Positions 34,396 through 47,103 of a stretch of 64,000 nt of DNA are shown piece after piece. The notes under the pieces were generated by a model that was not told the DNA's origin, made no database searches, and was given only the letters and a program-made list of their open reading frames with translations. The stretch is from positions 85,609,093-85,673,092 of the forward strand of contig OY726560.1 in the NCBI GenBank assembly GCA_963383645.1. The letters are read 5' to 3'. This stretch comes from Muscardinus avellanarius. Lineage: Eukaryota; Chordata; Mammalia; Rodentia; Gliridae. The position numbers were made by a program, and so were the translations under genes. Numbering within the stretch: position 1 is the stretch's first letter; every line of letters begins with the position of its first letter.

Positions 34396-36379
34396 AAAGA
34401 AATCTGTTGCCTAAAATAAAGTAGTAAAATTAAAAGATAAGGGCAAATCAATCACTTTCCCTTTTTTTGTTGTACAGTGCTTGTGATTACACTGTTCAGT
34501 GTGATTGCTTGCTTGCTCGAGGCATGTGAGGATGAAGAGGGAAGGCAGACTGTGCTTTGACTTGCACAAATGTGTGAACAGAAAGCTCTGTGCAGGACAG
34601 CTATGGTTCAATGGTTAATCACAATGACTAAACATTTGAGACATTGGGGGCACCAAGTTTAATTCAGGAGAAACTTTTATTGATGAATGAACACTGCTTT
34701 TCTACAGTGGAGCAAGGAGAAACAGATACACTAAGACTCTCAGAAGCTCAGCTTACTTTCTTCTGCAGCATTGACAACTGTAAGAAGCTGTGTCACCTGA
34801 GAAAATGATTTCCACCATGGAACTCGATTCCCATGATCCTTGGGGTGAGAAAATGGCATGGGAATTAGGGCTTGCTGTGGGGAATGAGAATTACTACATG
34901 ACACACATTCATGCATTGTTAAAGAAAAAAGTATTCAGTGATATTTGTTGAAGCACAGTGCAGAAGTCTTTACTCAAGGAAGTCCATGGGGATAGGTACA
35001 GAGACTAACACATATAATAGCTAGCTTGAGCCAATGAACTTTGTTGTGCCAAGTGGGGCTCTTGTAAGGCAAACCTAGTACTGGCCAGAAATTTGAAGGG
35101 CTAGTATCGTCAGTGTCTAGTTAGTTACAGATCATTTGCAGACATCTGCTGTTATATATTTTTATCATGCCATTTTTAAATAAGTTTAATCAACAGATAA
35201 ACATTGTATAGATTCAAAGTACACCATCAATGATTTGCTTTACATATGTTATCCACTACAGCTGAAGATACATTTTTTAACTCTATTTCTTAAACACTTA
35301 AATATTTATTTTTATAAATTTCTCTTTAACATCTGCAATTTCCAACTAAGTAAAATAACAGATTCGAAAGATCATAGATGAGAAAATTCCATTGTAATGG
35401 TGCACACATATATGTAAATCTTTACAATGAAGCATTGCTTCTTTCATTGAAATTTCTTAGAAGTATTGATTTATAATTAAGAAAAATAAAAAGGTTTTCC
35501 TCAAAGTCATTATTGCTGTGTACTGATTAAAATTTATCTTTTATTTTTCATATTTTTATATAATAACAAATTATCTAAAATCCCAGCTAGGAGCTGTTTT
35601 CATCTGGATTCATTAAAACGATTGTAAATGAAACAAATACATAATAGCAAAAACTTTATGATTTTCTCTAAAACAAATAAATCCCAAACAATGATGACTT
35701 TACCTTCCTTCTGCTGTGAAAGGCAGCAGGGATTTCTACCTATAAGGAGAGCATGGTATTTTGAACTGCAGTGTCAGAAAACAAGGTATTCCACTGAATT
35801 TTCACATAGTCTCTTAGAAGTGACATTCCAAAGGATTACTGATGACAGAAGCTCTCTTCTCTGGCCAATGTTCTTGCTGGTCAAGTGTAAAATCTTTCAA
35901 GATGTTTGCTTTGACTTCTATACTTGCATTGATGTGTTTTGTAATTATATGTAACAATCAGGTTCAAAGTGGTACAAACATATTTGGGCACAGTAAGTGT
36001 GTGTTTCTCTCCATATCCCACCCCTTCCATTTTCTCCAAAGACATGTTAGAATAAGGAATTCATGATAGGCACGAATAAAAGACAAGTAATTATTACTAT
36101 TATTATTTTGGTCATATTGGCAATTATTTAGTATCTCCTGCTTGTACATTCCATCACTGAGATATAGCACCTACCCAACAAAATAATATTTAAATATGTT
36201 GATTAATATGAATAAACTGAGATTGTTAAAGTGTAGAATAAATTTAGAGTAAGGAAGAAGTAAAAGGTTAGACAATATTAATAGAAGAGTCATAAGGAGA
36301 AAGAATCCTTTGCAGGATGTCTTAAATTTACTTGAGCTTTTTAAAGTCAAGAGTGTCTTTTAAAAATTAAGATGAAAAT
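34396..36379. other. Intron-like DNA, nothing recognised
   Basis: Unique AT-rich sequence. A 108-codon open frame at 35,628-35,954 has no recognisable domain and no neighbouring splice-site pattern that I trust. 34,640-35,060 may be an old LTR-like repeat but I could not assign it. Confidence 0.4.
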
Positions 36380-36566
36380 GCTGGGCGTGGTGGCACACGC
36401 TTGTAATCCCCGCACTTGGGAGGCAAAGACAGGAGGATCGCACAGGTTCAAAGCCAGCCTCGCTGGCTTAAGAGACCCTGTTTCCAAATAAAAATATAAA
36501 ATAGGTCTGGGAGTGTAGCCCAGAGGTAGAAGGGTTTCCAGGAACCCCAGTACTGCAAAAAAAAAA
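36380..36566 (+). mobile_element. B1-dID SINE
   Basis: Young-looking plus-strand copy from GCTGGGCGTGGTGGCACACG to a poly(A), flanked by repeats of AAATTAAGATGAAA on both sides (left about 36,365, right about 36,565). Confidence 0.9.
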
Positions 36567-37337
36567 TTAAGATGAAATATTAAAAAAGAAAACTTTTATA
36601 TTAGAAGAAGAAAATGGTTAAAGAAAAGTAAACCATTCTTACAAAAGGGAAAGAGAATTACAGATACAAAAAGTCTTGGAAAAGCAAAAACAAAATAACT
36701 CATTCCAATTGTTTTTAAATAATTAGTAAAAGCAATAAACAGATTGTTGAAAGACATTTTAAGATTAGGTTTTTAAAAACCTAGTTATGAAATGGGGGTG
36801 CTACCTCTTATTTAGGTTCTTGTCCAGTGGATCTCGATGACTGAAGTTCAGGAACTACTGACTGGTATAGAAATATGAAATTTTTATTTTAAGTTAGGAA
36901 ATGATAGAGGACAAACCACTCTCACAAAATGGGGTTCCCATAAAGAAAGTGACCTTGAAGCCCTTGGTGAAAGGACTTTTAAATTAAGTTTCTTAAGGTT
37001 TTCTGTCTGTTACTTTATGACTGTTCAGTATTGGGTTTTAGAGACCAATGACTTTTGCACAGTTTTAATCCTTAATTTGAAAGATTATCTGTGGGATAGT
37101 CAGGGCCTGATCCCTTGGCACCAATCAGTCTTTCACATTCCTGCTTATCTACTCCAACCTCACAGAAAAGGGGATGCAGATGGCCACTTTAATTCTTTCT
37201 GTTCCCATGTCCTGAGCCCTGTCTTAGTTATATAGTATTAATAAGAGATATAACTAAAACATTATGACCCTAAGAGTTATAAGATTGATAAAGTGGTAAA
37301 ACAATAAAGTTATATGAATCAAGAGATAGTTACATAA
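36567..37337. other. Intron-like unique DNA
   Basis: No exon or repeat recognised. The open frame at 37,017-37,235 shows no domain. Confidence 0.4.
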
Positions 37338-37524
37338 AGCCGGCGCTTTGTAATCCCCGCGCTTGGGATGCCGAGACAGGAGGATCGCGCAGGTTCGAAG
37401 CCAGCTGCCCTGGCTTAAGAGACCCTGTTTCCAAACATAATAAAGTATAAAATAGGTCTGGGAGTATAGCCCGGAGGTAGAAGGGCTTCCAGGAACCACA
37501 GTACCACCACCACCAAAAAAAAAA
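37338..37524 (+). mobile_element. B1-dID SINE with a small 5' deletion
   Basis: Plus-strand SINE. The 5' text reads GCCGGCG directly into CTTTGTAATCCCCGCGCTTG, so about 15 bp of the usual B1 5' end are missing. It has a poly(A) end at 37,524 and a short TAGTTAC repeat on both sides. Confidence 0.85.
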
Positions 37525-37839
37525 GTAGTTACCTAGAAATTCTAATACAGACCAAAATCAGCCTCAAGGCATTAGCTTAGATGTGATAGAATGTGTAATT
37601 CTCTGAATGTAAATTCTATGAATTTTTATACAACTGACAAAATAGCTGACAAAAATAAAACAAAATTGATAGAATCACAATAATAAATAGGCACAAACCT
37701 AGTTATAGGAGAAACTTTAATATTATTTTTTCAAAGAGATTAAGAGCAAAAATTACAAGGACCACATAGGCATAGCTACTAACCATGATGTGATGAAGTG
37801 CTTGTCTTGATTCATGTTCTCTTGTGATATTATGATCAC

Positions 37840-38140
37840 ATAATATCACAGTTTAATTTATAATAAAGGAGGTTTATTTGGTCTCGTAGCTCTAGTTTAA
37901 GGTTGAGAGATGACATCTGGTGATGGCCTTCTTCCTAGCAGAGCTATGAGAATTGATCAAGTGGTGAGAAGCAAGGAGATGTGGAGAGACCTAGCCAGGC
38001 TGGCTTCTATAGGAGATCCACTCTCAAGATAACCTTGTAGCCCATTAATCCATCAGTCATGTAGATGGATTAGTCCACTCTTGAGTGTGGGGCCCTAATC
38101 ACCCATCCTAAGGTCTTACTCTTAGCATCTCACAATGGGG
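37840..38140. repeat. Old interspersed repeat, family unclear
   Basis: Begins at 'GGAGGTTTATTTGGTCTCG' and runs to 'TCACAATGGGGATTCAATTT', a layout seen in many mammalian genomes for an old LTR-type or MER-type repeat. Orientation and name are not certain. Confidence 0.35.
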
Positions 38141-39470
38141 ATTCAATTTTACCCAGAACATTAGAGGGAAAAAACACTTTGACCATAGAAAATCCATTTG
38201 TGAAAGTAATTTTGGAAATTCTTCAGGTTTCTCATCAGGAAAATGAGAAATTAACAGCACCTCAGAATAGCATTCACTACTGGGTTTTTTTTTTTAATTG
38301 CTTTCATTAATTAGATGGAGGGGAAGTGGTCCAGGTTAGAGTAAAGATGGATGCAGGCATAGAGAGAGGGTGAATAAAAGCTGGATTCAGGAAGGAGGGT
38401 GAACCTTATTTTGAAGAATAAAGCTTTTGCTCTTGGGGGAAATTAAAAAAAAATTGTGAAATAGCTGTAAAGTTGACGACATTCTTTTTTGGTTTAAAAA
38501 CTTAGGGAGTCACTATAAGATGTACAGCAAGATAGTGACCTAATGAAATAAATTTTTAAACCAGCAATTGATTTTTGTTATAGTGTTGAAATTTTAACCT
38601 ATGGAAATTTCAGCCATTCTAAAGAAATTAAAATTTTGTCATGTATATGATTAAGACAGCGCCAGTACATTACAATTATATTCCAATTTATGGGTGAAGA
38701 TGGTTTTTAATGTGGCAGATATTTTTAATTTATTTGATGATAAGACACTCGTCTTTATATTTCTGGCACCTAGCTATAGCACTTAGTTCTTTAAAAGCAC
38801 TCAATCAGAGCTTCCTGCAATGAATCACCTTAATAGAAGTTGTTAATACTTCCTCATCAAATCCAATGTGTTGATTTGTATATTTTCAAGGGAAAAAAAG
38901 TAGATTTATCCAAACCTTTGTGATATTTTCAAACCTTTGTGTGCTGATACACAATTGCCATACAGCTTGCATAAAACTGACAATGTGCAGAGAATATATT
39001 GCACCATGAAGACTTATTTTGATTTCTATGAAAGAACAACATGATTTGTGAGCAAACAAGTTTTATGAGCACAATGAGGAAGACATGATCAAAGAGGGAA
39101 AGAACCAAGAAAAAGAATGATGTTTCTTAAATTTATGGGTGTGTTGTGCTGCTGCCAATTTAATATCATTAATCATAGGAAGCCTCAGTGTACTCTAATG
39201 CCTTGTTTAACCAGATGACAGATATCTGTAAATATCTGGCTGATATTTTGTGGTACAGTGTTTTGGAACACAATAACCTTAATTTGGTTCAATGTTAGAT
39301 AATTGTAGAACTGAGTCTAAGATAATTAAGTTGCTTAATTTTGATTGATCCTTTGGCTTTGGAAATTTAAAAGAAAAACCAAAATCTTTGTCTTTTATGT
39401 TGGATGGTCAATCAAAAGCAATGTTGTTTCCCTCAAAGGAAATCTATTTAGAAATGGCAACTTGAAATTC

Positions 39471-39675
39471 TTTTTTTTTTTTTTTTTTTGGTGGTGGTTC
39501 AGGGGTTCCTGGAAACCCTCCTACCTCCGGGCTGCACTCCCAGACCTATTTTATGCTTTTCTATTTGGAAACAGGGTCTCTTAAGACAGCAAGGCTGGCC
39601 TCGAACCAGCGGGATCCACCTGTCTCCGCCTCCCAAGCGCGGGGATTACAAGCTTGGACACCATGCCCCGCCTGC
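39471..39675 (-). mobile_element. B1-dID SINE with target-site duplication
   Basis: Minus-strand copy with a 20-bp T-tract, well preserved to 'CACCATGCCCCGCC'. It is flanked by the direct repeat (C/T)TTGAAATTCTTTTTT at both ends. Confidence 0.9.
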
Positions 39676-39911
39676 AATTTGAAATTCTTTTTTGGCTTCT
39701 TGGAACTCATTTTTCATGTTGTACTTTTTTCATTCAAGAGTTGAAAAAGAGCAGACTGCCACAGTCTCCTCTATCATTTTCCAAAACTAAATATGAAATA
39801 TTGCTATTGTCTGCTTTTTAAAATTTTTATGGTACAATGTTATTTAATAGGATGACAATTTTATCTATCTATTGCATGCTTTATACTTTTTACATATACA
39901 AATATTGGTTG

Positions 39912-40033
39912 AGGCTGGACATTGTCACACACACTTGTAATCTGAGTCCTTTGGAGGCTGAGACAGGAGTATTGTAGATTCAAGGCCAGTCTCAAGCAAT
40001 TTAATGAGATACCCAGCAACTTAGCAAGATCCC
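39912..40033 (+). mobile_element. Old SINE, left part, split by another SINE
   Basis: Degraded plus-strand SINE (GGCTGGACATTGTCACACAC) interrupted at 'TAGCAAGATCCC'. Its remainder continues at about 40,240 ('TAGCAAGACCCTTTATTAAA'). Confidence 0.7.
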
Positions 40034-40239
40034 CTTTTTTGTGGTACTGGGGATGGATCCCAAGGGCATTCTACTTTTGAGCTACACTCCCAGCCAGATT
40101 TTTATTCTTTACTTTGAAACGGGGTCTTGCTGAGTTGCAAAGGGCCTTACTAAGTAGTTGAGGCTGTCTGCAAACCACAATTATCCTGTCTCAGCCTCCC
40201 AAATGCTGAGATTACAAGAGTGCTCCACCACACCCAGCT
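40034..40239 (-). mobile_element. B1-dID SINE nested in an older SINE
   Basis: Minus-strand SINE with a short T-tract and ending in 'CACCACACCCAGC'. The host SINE's TAGCAAGA(T/C)CC is duplicated on both sides, which gives the order of insertion. Confidence 0.85.
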
Positions 40240-40515
40240 TAGCAAGACCCTTTATTAAAATTAAAAAAAGAGGGCTGAGACATTAGCAAAAAGAAGGTTA
40301 AATTATTTTCTAGTGTTGGTACATTTTGAAATTAGTGGACAAATGTTTATTTGGAACTCATTGGTGCTATAAAAGTAACAAATTAAAGGTAAAGCAGTGG
40401 GATTCCCCCAATAGACATTTTATCTATAAAGGATTTTCTGGTGGGTGATGTTTGTTGAGTAAAAAAAAAAATCACAGAGAGTAGATTTCATTTTCTATTA
40501 CATATTTTATTTATT

Positions 40516-40705
40516 TATTTATTTTTTGTGGTACTGGGGTTCCTGGAAGCCCTTCTACCTCCAGGATACACTCCCAGAACTATTTTATACTTCTTTATTT
40601 TTGGAAACAGTGTCTCTTAAGCCAGCGCGGCTGGCTTCGAACCTGCGCGATCCTCCTGTCTCTGCCTCCCAAGCGCGGGGATTATAAGCGTGCGCCACCG
40701 CCCGG
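40516..40705 (-). mobile_element. B1-dID SINE
   Basis: Minus-strand copy preceded by a TTTA-rich tail. It is well preserved ('CCAAGCGCGGGGATTATAAG'). Confidence 0.88.
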
Positions 40706-40796
40706 ATTTTCTTTTGCATTTTAACAAGATATGGAAGGATGCCAAATGACTCACAGGAAAGAGGTGATATCCTTAAAGATCACCATCTGATGATTC

Positions 40797-41190
40797 TTCT
40801 TTTCTTAGTGGCACATTGTATGTATATATCATAGTGAGGTTTAAAGTGATGCAGGCATACATTTGTAAGCACCTTATGTAGCTCTCAAAATCTCATACCA
40901 CTCTTCACTTCCTCCCTGTCCGTGTTAGTGACATTGGTAGTGATACCTTCATAGAGGGACATAACATGATTTGAACATTTTTGCCTTTACTCTTTCTTTT
41001 TCCTTCCCACCTTCCTCCTCTGATTCCCTTTCCTTATTTTACTGGTTTCTCTCCTCATGTATCTGAAATCCCTTTTCTTTTTTTTTTTCTCTCTAGCTTC
41101 CATATATGAGAAAAAACATATAACCCTTAACTTTCTCAGACTGGCTGATCTTGCTTAGCATAATATTTTATAGTTCCAACCTTTTAAAAA
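40797..41190 (-). mobile_element. Old L1 3' end
   Basis: Reverse-strand L1 3'UTR and the very end of ORF2 ('AGACTGGCTGATCTTGCTTA' is antisense to the LSEISQ-type end). Confidence 0.6.
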
Positions 41191-41414
41191 AGAACTCAGG
41201 GGGCGTTACTGCTCTGCTGAAGTATCTTTCATAAGAAGAGATTATATGAACATCTAATTGATGCTGCCCAGAAAGCAGAGCATTTAAAGCAACTTTCCTT
41301 TTATCACTTGTTAACTATCAGTATGTGTTCAGTGTACAATCTCAAAAATGGAAAGGGGAAAAATAGAATTTAAAATAAAATAATTTTAATTATTCAGGTA
41401 GCAAAAATAAATTA

Positions 41415-41606
41415 GCGCCGGGCATGGTGGTGCACACTTGTAATCCCCGCGCTTGGGAGGCAGAGAGAGGAGGATCGTGCAGGTTTGAAGCCAGCCGTGC
41501 GCGCTGGCTTAGGAGACCCTGTTTCCAAATTTAAAAAAAATGTAAAAATAGGTCTGGGAGTGTAGCCCAGAGGTAGAAGGGCTTCCAGGAACCCCAGTAC
41601 CACCAA
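41415..41606 (+). mobile_element. B1-dID SINE
   Basis: Plus-strand copy from GCGCCGGGCATGGTGGTGCAC to CCCCAGTACCACC, with an extra GCGC in the linker. Confidence 0.88.
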
Positions 41607-41934
41607 ATATATATTAGCCAATCAGAATAAATGAAATATGTCTAGAAAATTCAATATTCATTGGATCCAAGATGGCAATGGAGTAAGATCTCCCAGACAA
41701 GCCTGTTTATAACTCATCTCAGGGGCTCTGAACAGAGCAGCATTCCTCCACATAATTGTCACTTATTAGTTCCATGGTAACTTAGTTACATAGCTCTTGT
41801 AATCCAAACTCATGCCTGAATTCTTGGTGATGAATAGGAAGGAGAGAAGTGATTAGACAGTCTCAGCTCTTTTATTTGAGAGGAAAATTTTTCCCATTGA
41901 CATGTACCCATGTCTTATTGGTAGAACTATACTT

Positions 41935-42225
41935 AAGAACAGGTATTTTTAAATGATACTGTTTGAACGTGCAAGTATTCTAACTTTAATCTTTTTTGAA
42001 ATATAACAATGAGTGGTATTGGTGGTTCTATGCCTATTCTTTTGAGGAAACTCCAGACTGTTCTCCACAATGGTTTTAATAATATACAATCCCACCAAAA
42101 ATGTATAAGAGTTCCTATTTTCTTACAGCCTTGCCTGCATTTATTATTGTTTGTATTTTTTATGGTTGACAATCTTACTGAAGTTAGATGAAATTTGAGT
42201 GTAGTTTTGATTTGCAGTAAGACAA
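41935..42225 (-). mobile_element. Old L1 ORF2 C-terminal fragment
   Basis: The reverse strand encodes traces of the ORF2 end (NTNNNKCRQGCKKIGTLIHF, matching the [19 protein letters not shown] region of better copies). It is diverged and truncated. Confidence 0.75.
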
Positions 42226-42296
42226 CATATTTTTAAATATTTGTTTATTTAAAATGCATATCTAGTTTATTTTAGACTGCATTCTTTGATAACTTA

Positions 42297-42812
42297 ATTT
42301 TTTTTTAACAATTTTTTTATTGAACATAAATAGTATACATTTACACTATATTTGGTGCCCTCTCCCCCCCTGCCCCCATTTTCCCTTCCCCCCTCCCACC
42401 AATGGTTGTCTAGGTTAACCATATCTTATTCATAATTTTACACATGTTCAAGTGTAGACCCTTATTAATCAAGACCGGCCTTCCTCCTCTCCTATCTTAC
42501 CATCTAAACTTAGCTAGTATTTCCCCTTCAATATCTGGAGACCCACTGGTATTCTTTGTGTTTCCTAGTTTGGGCATATTAGAGGAAACATATGTATCTT
42601 CTTCTTCTGTGCTTGGCTGATCTCACTTAACATTATGTTCTCCAGGGCTTTCCATCTTCTTTCAAATGATATAATTTTGTTCTTCTTTATGGCTGAATAG
42701 AATTCCATTGTGTGTATTTCCCACAGTTTTGCTATCCATTCATCTGTTGATGGTGATCTGGGTTGGTTCCATATTTTGGCTATTACAAATTGTGCTGCTA
42801 TGAACATAGGAT
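42297..42812 (-). mobile_element. Older L1 3' end (non-antisense subfamily)
   Basis: Reverse-strand L1 3'UTR with the C-rich block at about 42,360-42,400, then the ORF2 end (open piece encoding SPSTDEWIAKLWEIHTMEFY). It lies about 100 bp before the PXDNL Ig2 exon. The 3'UTR is the type at 7,499 and 51,010. Confidence 0.8.
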
Positions 42813-42918
42813 AACTTAATTTTGAAAATGGTAATAATCTTAAACCTACCACATAGAATAAATAAACCTTCCAAACTATCATTTTCTTTATTTTGTCTTG
42901 TTCTTCTTTCACCCTCAG

Positions 42919-43183
42919 CCAAACCTAGTTTTGTAATACAGCCCCAGGTCATGAATTTTAATTGACACCAGCACAAGTTTGGAATACATGGAAAAGGTTC
43001 ACCCACAACCCCATACCTCTTGGACCAAAGGCAAAAGAGAGGCACTGGATGGCTCCAGGCATGTGGCGATCTCCAACGGACTTCACCTATGGAATGTCAC
43101 CCTGATGGATCAGGGTGGATTCACTTGTCATTCAAAAAATAACCAAAGCGTTGTCCAAGCTACAGCTAACATAATTGTACAAT
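42919..43183 (+). pseudogene. PXDNL: PXDNL exon remnant, Ig domain 2
   Basis: The exon follows a strong pyrimidine tract and CAG (42,916-42,918) and ends before GTATAG (43,184). It starts in the frame reading KPSFVIQPQ, then a net 2-bp deletion between 42,948 and 42,964 shifts the frame. The old frame meets TGA at 42,963. From 42,964 the new frame reads DTSTSLEYMEK, then HTSWTKG, LDGSRHVAISNGLHL, DQGGFTCHSKN and ANIIVQ to the exon end. The core Trp and second Ig Cys (FTCH) are kept. The first Cys (LEC in PXDNL) is Tyr, so the domain's disulphide is lost. Length is 265 bp, 2 less than expected. Confidence 0.87.
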
Positions 43184-43720
43184 GTATAGAAGCAGAATGT
43201 CATGATTGAAATTTCCCCCCTGCTACACACACAGAAAATTAGTTTCCAACCTAAAAAGGAATATTTTGTATGTCAGCCAAGATATATTTTTATTTGCCAC
43301 TTATTTTTTGGACATAATAGAACTTTCAAAACTAATCTGCTTCATGTAACAGTCTGATAATTTTTCCTCATACAATTCTTCATCTACATGCCAGATTCAG
43401 CCTTTAGCAATAAAGGAGATGAAGTCATTAATCTGGAAGAAAACTGTCTAAGGACATTTGTGTTTCAGAATATGTTATAAGTAAAAGAAAGACACTGCAG
43501 CTATGAAAATGGAAAGATTTGCCCTAAGTTCATAGTAACTTACCAAACTGTCTGCTCTACTTGACAGAGTTCAAACATGTGCTTTTGACAGGGAACAATT
43601 GCAATAACAAAGCTGTTCTGAACACAGAAAATAAGCTACATGTATGGGCCTACAATCATGACATAAAGACATGCTCTTCTGTGGTTATTAGTCTGGTGCT
43701 TCTCTTTTCTGCTATTGTTG

Positions 43721-43724
<4 letters not shown>

Positions 43725-43792
<68 letters not shown>
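43725..43792. repeat. Compound microsatellite (TC)n-(TG)n
   Basis: About 36 bp of CT repeat pass directly into about 32 bp of GT repeat. Confidence 0.95.
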
Positions 43793-43794
<2 letters not shown>

Positions 43795-43904
43795 ATGTAC
43801 ATGCTCTCAATCCTCTTTTATGTTTAGAGATGTCATAAACAGCAAAAAAAATAAATTTTATTTTATTGGATGATGCTCAAAGTTCCCTTCTACGAACCCA
43901 AACA

Positions 43905-44065
43905 GTTCCCCATCTCAAAATCAATCACTAAGCCAAACATTAGAAGGAGGGAGGGGAAGGGAATGAGGTGGGAATTAGATAATGGCTAATTGGGTGATGT
44001 GTGCATGTGTGTCTCTACCATCTTGTAGTCCATTAATATGTATGACTACAATGCACCAATAACAA
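43905..44065 (+). mobile_element. Old L1 3' terminus
   Basis: A short L1 end: 'AATCACTAAGCCAAACATTA', a G-rich run, 'GATGTGTGCATGTGTGTCTC' and 'CTACAATGCACCAATAAC'. Confidence 0.75.
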
Positions 44066-44082
44066 AGTTAAGAAAAAGAATG

Positions 44083-44245
44083 CAGTAATGTACTTGTGAG
44101 TCTGAAACAGAAGGATCATAGATTCAAGGCCAACCTCAGCAACTGAGCTTGGCCATTTCAAAATAAAAAATAAAAGAGGTGGGGTGTACCTTGGAGTTAG
44201 AATGTTCCTGGGTTCAATACCCAGTATTAATAACAAAAAAAGAGT
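44083..44245 (+). mobile_element. Old B1-dID-type SINE
   Basis: Degraded plus-strand SINE ('TCATAGATTCAAGGCCAACC', 'CCTGGGTTCAATACCCAGTA'). Confidence 0.7.
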
Positions 44246-45552
44246 AGAATAAATTACCATGATTTTTTAAAGGGTCTCCTGGGACCATGAATATTTTATT
44301 TGAATTAAGTTTTATTTATTTCAGATTTACATATAATGTTGTTGATCAGAATTCTAGACCCCTAGAACAACAGAACAAAATCTGGAGTTATGGAACTAAC
44401 CAGCCAGGGGTGCTTTAGACTTCAGGGCTGAGTCTTAGCTTCTTGGAGAATGTATTTGCTTCCCACACCCCTTCCCCAATAAAAGTATAGAACTTCTCCT
44501 GGCCTAGGTTTCCCACTTTTGGTATTTTTTTAATTGTATGATTTAGAATCCACTCCTTACTAGCAATAGATCAGTCATTTCTTCTTTCCACTGACATGTC
44601 TCAGAAAAATACTGTGTTTTTCTCAAGAAATGCTAATGTCATAAAAAACAACTCTGTTTCCAAAAGAAGTTGTAGAAATAAAAATTTTCCCAAAGTCTTT
44701 GGTAACACCTGGAGGAAATTACTTTTAGAAGACCCAAACATTAGACTTTTTTAATGTGTTGAGATTGAAAAATGCATTAAAAGGAAGGTGTGTTTGGTTT
44801 CTGTTTTGCTTGCATCATTTTATGTTTAATGTCTTAGTCTTTTTAAAATCCTAATGGTTAATCAAGTATTTTCACTTTAAGGGCCTTTTTTGTTTTCAAC
44901 TGTGCCAAGCCTGTGTTTTCCAGCTTCTTGCATGGATATTATTAGCCTTTCTGTTTGCTGATCTCCATCAATGATATTTAACTAAACTTGTACAACATTA
45001 CAGTCCTGTTCCCTACCCAAGGCATGCTGATCATTTCTTTTGCTGGGCAGTTGGTCCTGAAATTACCACAACTTGATACTTCAGCTATGAACTTGAATCA
45101 TTTGTGGATTTAAATTTTATTAGTATTGAAATGGTCCACTAATCATCCTATACATTTACAAAAGAGGCTTGTCTGCCTATTGCATAAACTACCTCAGACA
45201 ACCTTCTAGATCCTTTTAACAAGTGTCCTATCAGTTTTCTGTAGTTCTTTTTTCTTACCTAAATTTGGCCTGTTGTTACCTCGCATGTGGAATCATGAGG
45301 GTTTTTTCTTTTGTTTTGTTTTTAATGAAAATACATGAAATAAAACAATGTTTTTCACTCAGACTTAGCTAACCATACATTTCAATTTTGATTGAAAAGT
45401 GGAAATTCAGTTTTCCAACACTGACCCTTGACTGAATTCATTGTGTTAACTACTACTTACTTTTATTCCATAGCTCCTTTTTCTGTGTCATGCACTCAAG
45501 TTTCAACTTGAGTTGAAATAGAAATATTTTTATAGAAATATTTTTATTTTTT

Positions 45553-45736
45553 TATTTTTTATTTTTTGGTGGTACTGGGGTTCCTAGAAACCCTTCTCCG
45601 GGCTACACTCCCAGACCTATTTTGTATTTTTATTTTGGAAACAGGGCCTCTTAGAACCTGCGCAATCCTCCTGTCTTCACCTCGCAAGCGTGGGGGTTAG
45701 AGTGTGCGCCACCATGCCCGGCCAGAAATATTTTTA
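45553..45736 (-). mobile_element. B1-dID SINE with target-site duplication
   Basis: Minus-strand copy with a small internal deletion, ending CACCATGCCCGGCC. The direct repeat AGAAATATTTTTA occurs on both sides. Confidence 0.88.
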
Positions 45737-46324
45737 AATAATAGAAATAGTTTTACCCTTTTTAAGACATTCCCGGTCATTTCAGAGTTAGTATAATGGT
45801 CCATAAAGAATAGTAGGCCGGGAGCTGAGCAACCTAGATTCTCACACTATTTCTGCCATTTGCTAATTATGACTGAGAAAATTCATTTCAGCCTCTTGTG
45901 GTCCAGTCAAGGCTTCTTCATCTGGGATAGAGGAGCTACACCAGGCTGCTCTGTGGGTCCTTTGCCAGCTCCACTTTATACAGTTATTACAAATAGCTGC
46001 AGGCATTCCTCAGGATCTTCTTGAGTCCCTGTGACTTTATAATTCATCCAACCCTGTAGTGATTTCCTCTTTCCTCTTACATAGAATTTATGAAGACCTT
46101 TATAAAATATCTTTATCATCTCCACACAGTATAAAATTGTAACAAATGTGCTTTGCCAAATAATATTTATGTATCATGTTTGTTGTTTCAAATGGTAGGT
46201 GGGGGAAAGGGGTAGTAGGAATGTGCAGAGATCTTTAGATAAGAAGTAATTTACCTAGTCATCTGGGAAAGTTCTTTTCAAAATGTCACTGCATAAATAT
46301 TACTGGGGATCATTTGTATACTTT

Positions 46325-46480
46325 TTTGTGTGGTACTGGTGATTGAACACAGGGTATTCTTCCTTTGAACTATACCCCTGACCCTTTATATAATTTTTAT
46401 AAATTTCAAGACCCTATGCTGGTCTTGAATTTGTAGTCTTCCTGTATTAGCCTCCCAAGTACTGAAATTAAAGGTGTACT
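46325..46480 (-). mobile_element. Old B1-dID-type SINE
   Basis: Degraded minus-strand copy ('GGTGATTGAACACAGGGTAT', 'TAGCCTCCCAAGTACTGAAA'). Confidence 0.7.
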
Positions 46481-47103
46481 TCCACATTTTCTTACATGGC
46501 CATGTTATCTTCTTTTCTTATTAATCAAAGACACCAACAGAATCCTTTTCTACTTTTGTAGCTATTAGCTACTCCTTATTTATGCAGAACAATAAAAGAT
46601 CTGAATATTTGGAACTCTGAATTTTGACTTAAATGTGATTTTTTTGAAGGTAAAATTTTATTCTTTGCAGGAACATTTGTCTTAAGGAGCATTGTTCTCT
46701 TTCTGAAATTAATAAAATTTATTTATAATTTTATTCTGTTTGTGAAAATTTAGAGAAAACTATTTTGTTAATAATTCAAATACAATTTGCAGTTTTAAAT
46801 ATGTTCAGAGTAGTTCATAAAATGCAGTGGGAAGATGTACTCATCTGAAGCAGATCCTGTAAAATTCAGAAATGATCCCTTTGGGCTGTTGATTTCTGCT
46901 TTGAAAACCAAATGTATATAGTTATGGTTTCTCTGCAAGCACACACAAATATAAGCAAGAACCTTTGTGCTTTTAATATCCTCAGTGATAAATAACTGGA
47001 AGCAAATTCTATTTACACAACATATTTAAACAAGTTTCCTTTTTTCTTCTTATTAAAGTCATGAAATCATTTTTGATTCTGTGTACTCTTCCATTCTCTT
47101 TAG

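Larger units (their letters stand above)
43184..47103. other. PXDNL intron with repeats
   Basis: Former intron between the Ig2 and Ig3 exons. It contains the TC/TG microsatellite, an L1 3' end, three SINEs and unique AT-rich DNA. I see no other exon. Confidence 0.6.

Noticed and set aside
39250..39310. Possible PXDNL Ig1 exon (the reading HNNLNL resembles a PXDNL Ig1 segment)
   Set aside because: Only about six residues agree, flanking text does not, and there are no suitable splice sites. I could not find Ig1 or LRR exons in the window.
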